Shown here: one piece after another, positions 5,021 through 8,222 of the stretch | Layout: each line of letters begins with the position of its first letter | How positions within the stretch are numbered: the stretch's first letter is position 1 | From: Streptococcaceae bacterium | GTDB taxonomy: Bacteria > Bacillota > Bacilli > Lactobacillales > Streptococcaceae | Length of the DNA: 8,222 nucleotides | Direction: 5' to 3' | Assembly: GCA_031279745.1 (NCBI GenBank) | Contig: JAITHN010000031.1 | Location: 1 to 8,222 of the forward strand | Notes under the pieces: model-generated | Seen by the model: the letters and a program-made list of their open reading frames with translations, nothing else | Told to the model about the DNA's origin: nothing | Database searches by the model: none | Program-made: the position numbers and the translations under genes

Positions 5021-6418
5021 CTATTTCCCTAGACAGAATTGACTAAACAATTTATTTAATAATTCATCTTGAACACTTTCTCCAATAATTTCGCCGAGTA
5101 AATCCCAAGATTTCGTCATATCCATTTGAACCAAATCCACTGGCATCCCTGAATGAATGCCTTCAATCACTTCCTCCACGCTTGTTCTGGCATTTTCAAT
5201 CAGTCCAATATGCCGAACATTCGATAAATATGTTGCATCCTGCCCTTCCATTTCCCCAGCAAAGAATAAATTCCGAATGGATAGCTCAAGCGCATCTAAA
5301 TTTTGATTTTGAAGAACTGAAATGCGAAGAATTTCATCCTCTGCAGTTAGATTTTCAGAAGTATCAATCTTTAATTTTTCAGGCAAATCCGTTTTATTCA
5401 GTAAAATAATCCGTTTTGCACCTTTCGTTTCCTTAAGCAACGCTTCGTCTTCTAGAGACAATTCTTCACTATTATTGAGCACGAGCAGTATTAAATCGCT
5501 GTCTTCTAGAGCTTTTCTACTTCTTTCTACTCCAATTTTTTCAACAAAATCATCCGTCTCCCGAATCCCTGCTGTATCGATGAGCTTTAAAGGTACACCT
5601 CTTACATTTACATATTCTTCAATCACATCTCGAGTGGTACCAGCGATATCCGTTACAATCGCCTTATCTTCTTGAAGAAGATGGTTCAAAAGCGAACTCT
5701 TTCCTACATTCGGCTTCCCGATAATTGCCGTTGCAATTCCTTCTCTTAAGATTTTCCCCTGCTTAGCCGTTTGCAACAACGCATCCAGCCTGCCTTTGAT
5801 TTCAATCGCTCTTTCCAACAAAAGCTTCGTTGTCACTTCTTCGACATCGTCGTATTCAGGATAGTCAATATTGACTTCAACCTGAGCGAGTGTTTGTAAA
5901 ATATCCTCTCTCATGGAGCGAATCAAATTCGAAAGGCTTCCATCAAGTTGCTTGACCGCCACCGTCATTGCTTTATCTGTTTTTGCACGGATAATATCCA
6001 TCACGGCTTCTGCTTCTGTTAGGTCGATTCTTCCATTTAAGAAGGCACGTTTCGTAAATTCTCCAGGTTCTGCCAATCTCGCGCCTTGCTTCAAAATTAG
6101 CTGAAGAAGTTCATTCACTACGACAATTCCACCATGCGTGTTAATCTCAACCACGTCTTCTCTTGTAAATGTTCTCGGCTCGTGCATCACGCTGACCATC
6201 ACCTCATCAACGTTTTGTTTGGTTCGGGGATTCACGATATGTCCATAATGAATGGTATGCGTCTCAACTTCTGACAATTTTTTCCCGGACTGCACATAAA
6301 GTTTATCCGCAATCTCAATCGCATCGCTCCCTGAAATTCGAATAATGGAGATTGCTCCTTCACCTGGCGGCGTTGAAATTGCAGCAATTGTATCAAAATC
6401 TTTGGTAATATTTCTCAT
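5021..6418 (-). CDS. mnmE: tRNA modification GTPase MnmE (TrmE)
   Basis: GTPase that, in complex with MnmG, installs carboxymethylaminomethyl groups on the wobble uridine (U34) of certain tRNAs; needs potassium and a folate-derived one-carbon unit. Complete at 465 residues. The N-terminal folate-binding/dimerisation domain (1-120; DTIAAISTPPGEGAISIIRISG, AEPGEFTKRAFLNGR at 116-130) is followed by a helical domain with the inserted G domain. G motifs: GKPNVGKSS (G1, 234-242), TDIAGTTRD (G2, 256-264), DTAG (G3, 281-284), NKTD (G4, 341-344). The C-terminus is FCLGK (461-465), carrying the catalytic Cys motif C-x-GK. GAGGTG lies 5 bases before the ATG. It has its own promoter and terminator. MnmG, often next door in Firmicutes, is not in this window. 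No unusual residues. Confidence 0.98.
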   Translation of the reverse strand: MRNITKDFDTIAAISTPPGEGAISIIRISGSDAIEIADKLYVQSGKKLSEVETHTIHYGHIVNPRTKQNVDEVMVSVMHEPRTFTREDVVEINTHGGIVVVNELLQLILKQGARLAEPGEFTKRAFLNGRIDLTEAEAVMDIIRAKTDKAMTVAVKQLDGSLSNLIRSMREDILQTLAQVEVNIDYPEYDDVEEVTTKLLLERAIEIKGRLDALLQTAKQGKILREGIATAIIGKPNVGKSSLLNHLLQEDKAIVTDIAGTTRDVIEEYVNVRGVPLKLIDTAGIRETDDFVEKIGVERSRKALEDSDLILLVLNNSEELSLEDEALLKETKGAKRIILLNKTDLPEKLKIDTSENLTAEDEILRISVLQNQNLDALELSIRNLFFAGEMEGQDATYLSNVRHIGLIENARTSVEEVIEGIHSGMPVDLVQMDMTKSWDLLGEIIGESVQDELLNKLFSQFCLGK

Positions 6419-6438
6419 ATTTCACCTCTTAATGAGTA

Positions 6439-6467
6439 ATAGTACAAGGAAATCGCTTTTTTATCAA
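6439..6467 (-). promoter_or_regulatory. mnmE promoter
   Basis: Minus strand TTGATA (-35, 6462-6467), a 17-base spacer and TACTAT (-10, 6439-6444), about 20 bases before the mnmE start codon, so the 5' leader would be only about 12-15 bases. Assigned by match to the vegetative consensus. Confidence 0.75.
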
Positions 6468-6719
6468 GAATCTCATCCACACGGAGACTTTGAATAAGGA
6501 GGCGAAAACTTTACCTTGCTGTTCAGGCAGAGTCCCTTGAGCTAGACGGGTCGCTAGAACTAGGCTAATCTCGAGAGGTGAGGACGTGAAGTTCAAGGTG
6601 CTACAGGTATGCCATGTCCAAAGTTAAAATGCTTTTAGAGGGATACCCCTTGAATTTTTTACGGGTATTGGGTCGAGCATTGGGTCGAGCATTGCTACAA
6701 GCGCCTGATTTTTACAGCC
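6468..6719 (-). other. Gene-free stretch between the repeat-protein gene and mnmE
   Basis: About 250 bases with no credible gene on either strand. It holds a 12-bp tandem repeat (listed separately), a short inverted repeat ATACCC...GGGTAT (6643-6668), and a GGAG/GAGG-rich section (6480-6600, plus strand) similar in texture to the stretch after estA, sharing the octamer CGGAGACT with it. I see no known RNA family or mobile-element remnant. Confidence 0.55.
6667..6694. repeat. Short tandem repeat, 12-bp unit x 2.3
   Basis: ATTGGGTCGAGC occurs twice in a row (6667-6678, 6679-6690), followed by ATTG of a third copy. It lies in the gene-free stretch; probably a slippage duplication with no evident role. 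Confidence 0.85.
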
Positions 6720-6760
6720 AAAAAGCCAAGACTTGAGGAATGGCAAAGTCTTGGCTTTTT
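6720..6760 (-). terminator. Terminator of the repeat-protein gene (bidirectional)
   Basis: A perfect 15-bp stem AAAAAGCCAAGACTT / AAGTCTTGGCTTTTT with an 11-base loop, 24 bases past the stop of the repeat protein. The terminal A5/T5 runs give a U tract in both directions; on the minus strand it ends the surface-protein transcript. Confidence 0.92.
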
Positions 6761-6784
6761 ATTGCAATGATTTCCATATGCGAC

Positions 6785-8222
6785 TTAGTTGGTGTGATCG
6801 TCCTTATCTTCACTATTTTCAGGATCTTTCAGGCGAGTGATTTTATCTTCATCACCATCTAAGTCAGGCTGCCTAAGCCGCCAGAACGCAGCTTGAATCA
6901 ACCCTAAGAGCGTAGACAAGAATCCGCCTGAAGCTTCTAATACATTTCCGCCTTCAGCATCGTTTATTTTCTTTATGCCTGTTGATTCATTAGAATTACT
7001 TCCCAATTGTCTCGTCACATCCCCTGTTTGGTTCTGTTCCGAGCCACGCTTGTCGCCATCAAACAAGGTTTCTTCTTCATTGCTATTCAAGCGAACAGGT
7101 TCAGAGAATCCGTTTTCAGTTTGTGGAAGTCGATTTCCTTCTGTCACATACTCATTTCCTTCTAGACTATTTACTGAAGTACGTTTTTCATTTTCAGTTC
7201 TTGGTAAATGAGAGACTTTTTCCTCGGTTGATCTAGCTTCGTTTGGAAATCCAGTATTTTGGTTTTGCGTTCCATCTACTCCTCCGAGACTTGCTGCTCC
7301 GCCACCTATTGGAATTCTTCCATTTAGATTTTCCTCAACTGAAACTTTACCATCGCTACCTTGATTGATTTTATCTGTGTGCCTCTGTTCATCCTCAAGA
7401 CCTGTTCCGTTCGGTGTTTGAACATCACCATTTGAAGAAGGCTCGTTTTCTTTTGGAATAGCCAATTCACCTTCCGGAACTTTTATTTCCACAGTTACTT
7501 GAGCACCTTTATCTTTCAACCCAGTGCCAAATGTGTTATCTTGAACCGCGTCTTCCGTCTTTGTTTGATGACTACCGACTGTTTGTTTGCCTCCCGTATT
7601 CGCTGAACCAACACCCTCTGTGATTTTAGAATCTCCTGTGCCGGCTGTCGTAGAACTTCCGCCAACATCAACAGTTGTAGTTGAACCTCCTGCATCTGTG
7701 GTGCTTGAACCGCCTGTATCTGATCCACCTGCATCAGTGTTTGTTGAATCCCCACCTACATCAGTTCCGCCAGCATCAGTGGTAGTTGAATCTCCTGCAT
7801 CAGTGGTGCTTGAACCGCCACCTACACCAGAACCTCCGTCAATGTTAGAACCGCTATCGGTTGTAGTTGAACCTCCTGTATCTGTGGTTGTTGAGCCTCC
7901 ACTCGCATCTGAACCGCCTGCATCAGTGGTAGTTGAACCGCCTCCTACATCAGTTCCTCCAGAATCTGTAGCTTCTGAACCTCCGTCAATGTTAGAACCG
8001 CTATCGGTTGTAGTTGAATCTCCTGCATCAGTGGTGCTTGAACCGCCACCTACATCAGTTCCTCCAGAATCTGTAGCTCCCGAACCTCCATCAGCATTAG
8101 AACCGCTATCAGTTGTAGTTGAACCGCCTGCATCAGTGGTAGTTGAACCACCGTCAACATCAGTTCCACCGGCATCAGTTGTAGTTGAACCGCCACCTAC
8201 ATCAGTTCCTCCAGAATCTGTA
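6785..8222 (-). CDS. Large Gly/Ser/Thr/Asp-repeat protein, C-terminal part (truncated by right window edge); presumed surface protein
   Basis: I do not recognise the family. One frame is open without interruption from 8221 to the TAA at 6785-6787, giving 478 visible residues. The true start lies beyond the window; no start codon with a ribosome binding site is seen, and the TTG at 7519 is just an internal Leu. Visible residues 1 to about 196 are repeats of the type GGSTTTDA, GGTDV and TDSGSNIDGG. A non-repetitive hydrophilic region follows, with VTVEIKVPEGEL near 242-253. Two LPxTEN motifs occur, LPRTEN at 339-344 and LPQTEN at 365-370. One hydrophobic segment, GGFLSTLLGLIQAAFW (432-447), is followed by RLR and a long charged tail ending KDDHTN. 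The composition and tail suggest a wall- or membrane-anchored adhesin-like protein, but there is no canonical LPXTG next to the hydrophobic segment. A strong terminator follows. Confidence 0.8.
   Translation of the reverse strand, partial: TDSGGTDVGGGSTTTDAGGTDVDGGSTTTDAGGSTTTDSGSNADGGSGATDSGGTDVGGGSSTTDAGDSTTTDSGSNIDGGSEATDSGGTDVGGGSTTTDAGGSDASGGSTTTDTGGSTTTDSGSNIDGGSGVGGGSSTTDAGDSTTTDAGGTDVGGDSTNTDAGGSDTGGSSTTDAGGSTTTVDVGGSSTTAGTGDSKITEGVGSANTGGKQTVGSHQTKTEDAVQDNTFGTGLKDKGAQVTVEIKVPEGELAIPKENEPSSNGDVQTPNGTGLEDEQRHTDKINQGSDGKVSVEENLNGRIPIGGGAASLGGVDGTQNQNTGFPNEARSTEEKVSHLPRTENEKRTSVNSLEGNEYVTEGNRLPQTENGFSEPVRLNSNEEETLFDGDKRGSEQNQTGDVTRQLGSNSNESTGIKKINDAEGGNVLEASGGFLSTLLGLIQAAFWRLRQPDLDGDEDKITRLKDPENSEDKDDHTN
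7632..8222 (-). repeat. Coding repeat array with higher-order units of about 147, 105 and 147 bp
   Basis: In the reading frame, three large units start with TDSGGTDVGGGS: at 8221 (49 codons, 147 bp), 8074 (35 codons, 105 bp) and 7969 (49 codons, 147 bp). Each closes with TDSGSN-(A/I)-DGGS. Inside them the base module is GGSTTTDA (24 bp) with variants GGSSTTDA, GDSTTTDA and GGTDV. The 105-bp unit looks like a 147-bp unit that lost 14 codons. After about 7823 the array continues in less regular form to about 7632. The array runs off the window edge, so the total copy number is unknown. DNA identity between units is high, which favours recombination or slippage. Confidence 0.9.

Noticed and set aside
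4981..5032. Inverted repeat CTAGGG / CCCTAG spanning the mnmE stop
   Set aside because: Six base pairs with a 40-base loop and no T run; a far better terminator lies just downstream at 4938-4976.
5182..6104. Plus-strand frames opposite mnmE
   Set aside because: They lie antisense to a complete, conserved GTPase gene and have no ribosome binding sites or recognisable products.
6975..7211. 78-residue plus-strand frame opposite the repeat-protein C-terminus
   Set aside because: Antisense shadow without a ribosome binding site or family features.
7516..7755. 79-residue minus-strand frame (Gln-rich)
   Set aside because: It is a frame-shifted reading of the repeat DNA; the true frame is the Gly/Ser/Thr/Asp one that continues into the C-terminal region.
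7632..8222. CRISPR array
   Set aside because: The repeats are codon-periodic, in frame and lack unique spacers of constant length; they encode protein.

Overview
The window looks like chromosomal DNA of a low-GC Gram-positive bacterium, most likely a member of the Lactobacillales (Carnobacteriaceae/Aerococcaceae/Enterococcaceae-like). The support is the Firmicutes gene order infC-rpmI-rplT / rpoE (delta) / pyrG, strong GGAGG-type ribosome binding sites, a type 2 isopentenyl diphosphate isomerase of the kind used with the mevalonate pathway, a lactic-acid-bacterial tributyrin-esterase relative, and a large repeat-rich presumed surface protein. The genus cannot be fixed from the sequence alone.

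Left part (1-2733), all on the minus strand. The translation operon infC-rpmI-rplT reads from a consensus promoter near 2705-2733, through a structured leader with an intrinsic terminator (an L20-type autoregulatory leader), into infC, which begins at a non-canonical ATA codon. The operon ends at a strong terminator (1399-1426). rpoE, the RNA polymerase delta subunit, has its own promoter. pyrG (CTP synthase, cut by the left edge) has its own promoter, a transcript predicted to begin GGGC, and a leader terminator. This is the layout of CTP-sensed attenuation by reiterative G addition. No separate terminator is visible after rpoE, so the pyrG attenuator may also end rpoE transcripts.

Centre (2752-4881), plus strand. 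Divergent from infC is a two-gene operon, fni (isopentenyl diphosphate isomerase type 2) and an estA-like serine esterase. It is followed by about 190 bases of gene-free, purine-rich DNA with imperfect direct repeats, then a terminator. Convergent with it is mnmE (tRNA wobble-uridine modification GTPase, 465 residues, complete), with its own promoter and terminator and no mnmG partner in view.

Right part (6419-8222). A gene-free stretch of about 365 bases carries the mnmE promoter, a 12-bp tandem repeat and a strong terminator. Then comes the 3' part of a large minus-strand gene that is open to the right edge. Its product has about 200 visible residues of hierarchical Gly/Ser/Thr/Asp repeats and a hydrophilic C-terminal region with two LPxTEN motifs. 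A single hydrophobic segment followed by a long charged tail lies near the C-terminus. It resembles a wall- or surface-associated repeat protein, but no canonical LPXTG sorting signal is present.

I found no mobile element, CRISPR array, tRNA or rRNA. The points most worth following up are the regulatory leaders of pyrG and infC, the ATA start of infC, and the unusual C-terminus of the repeat protein.
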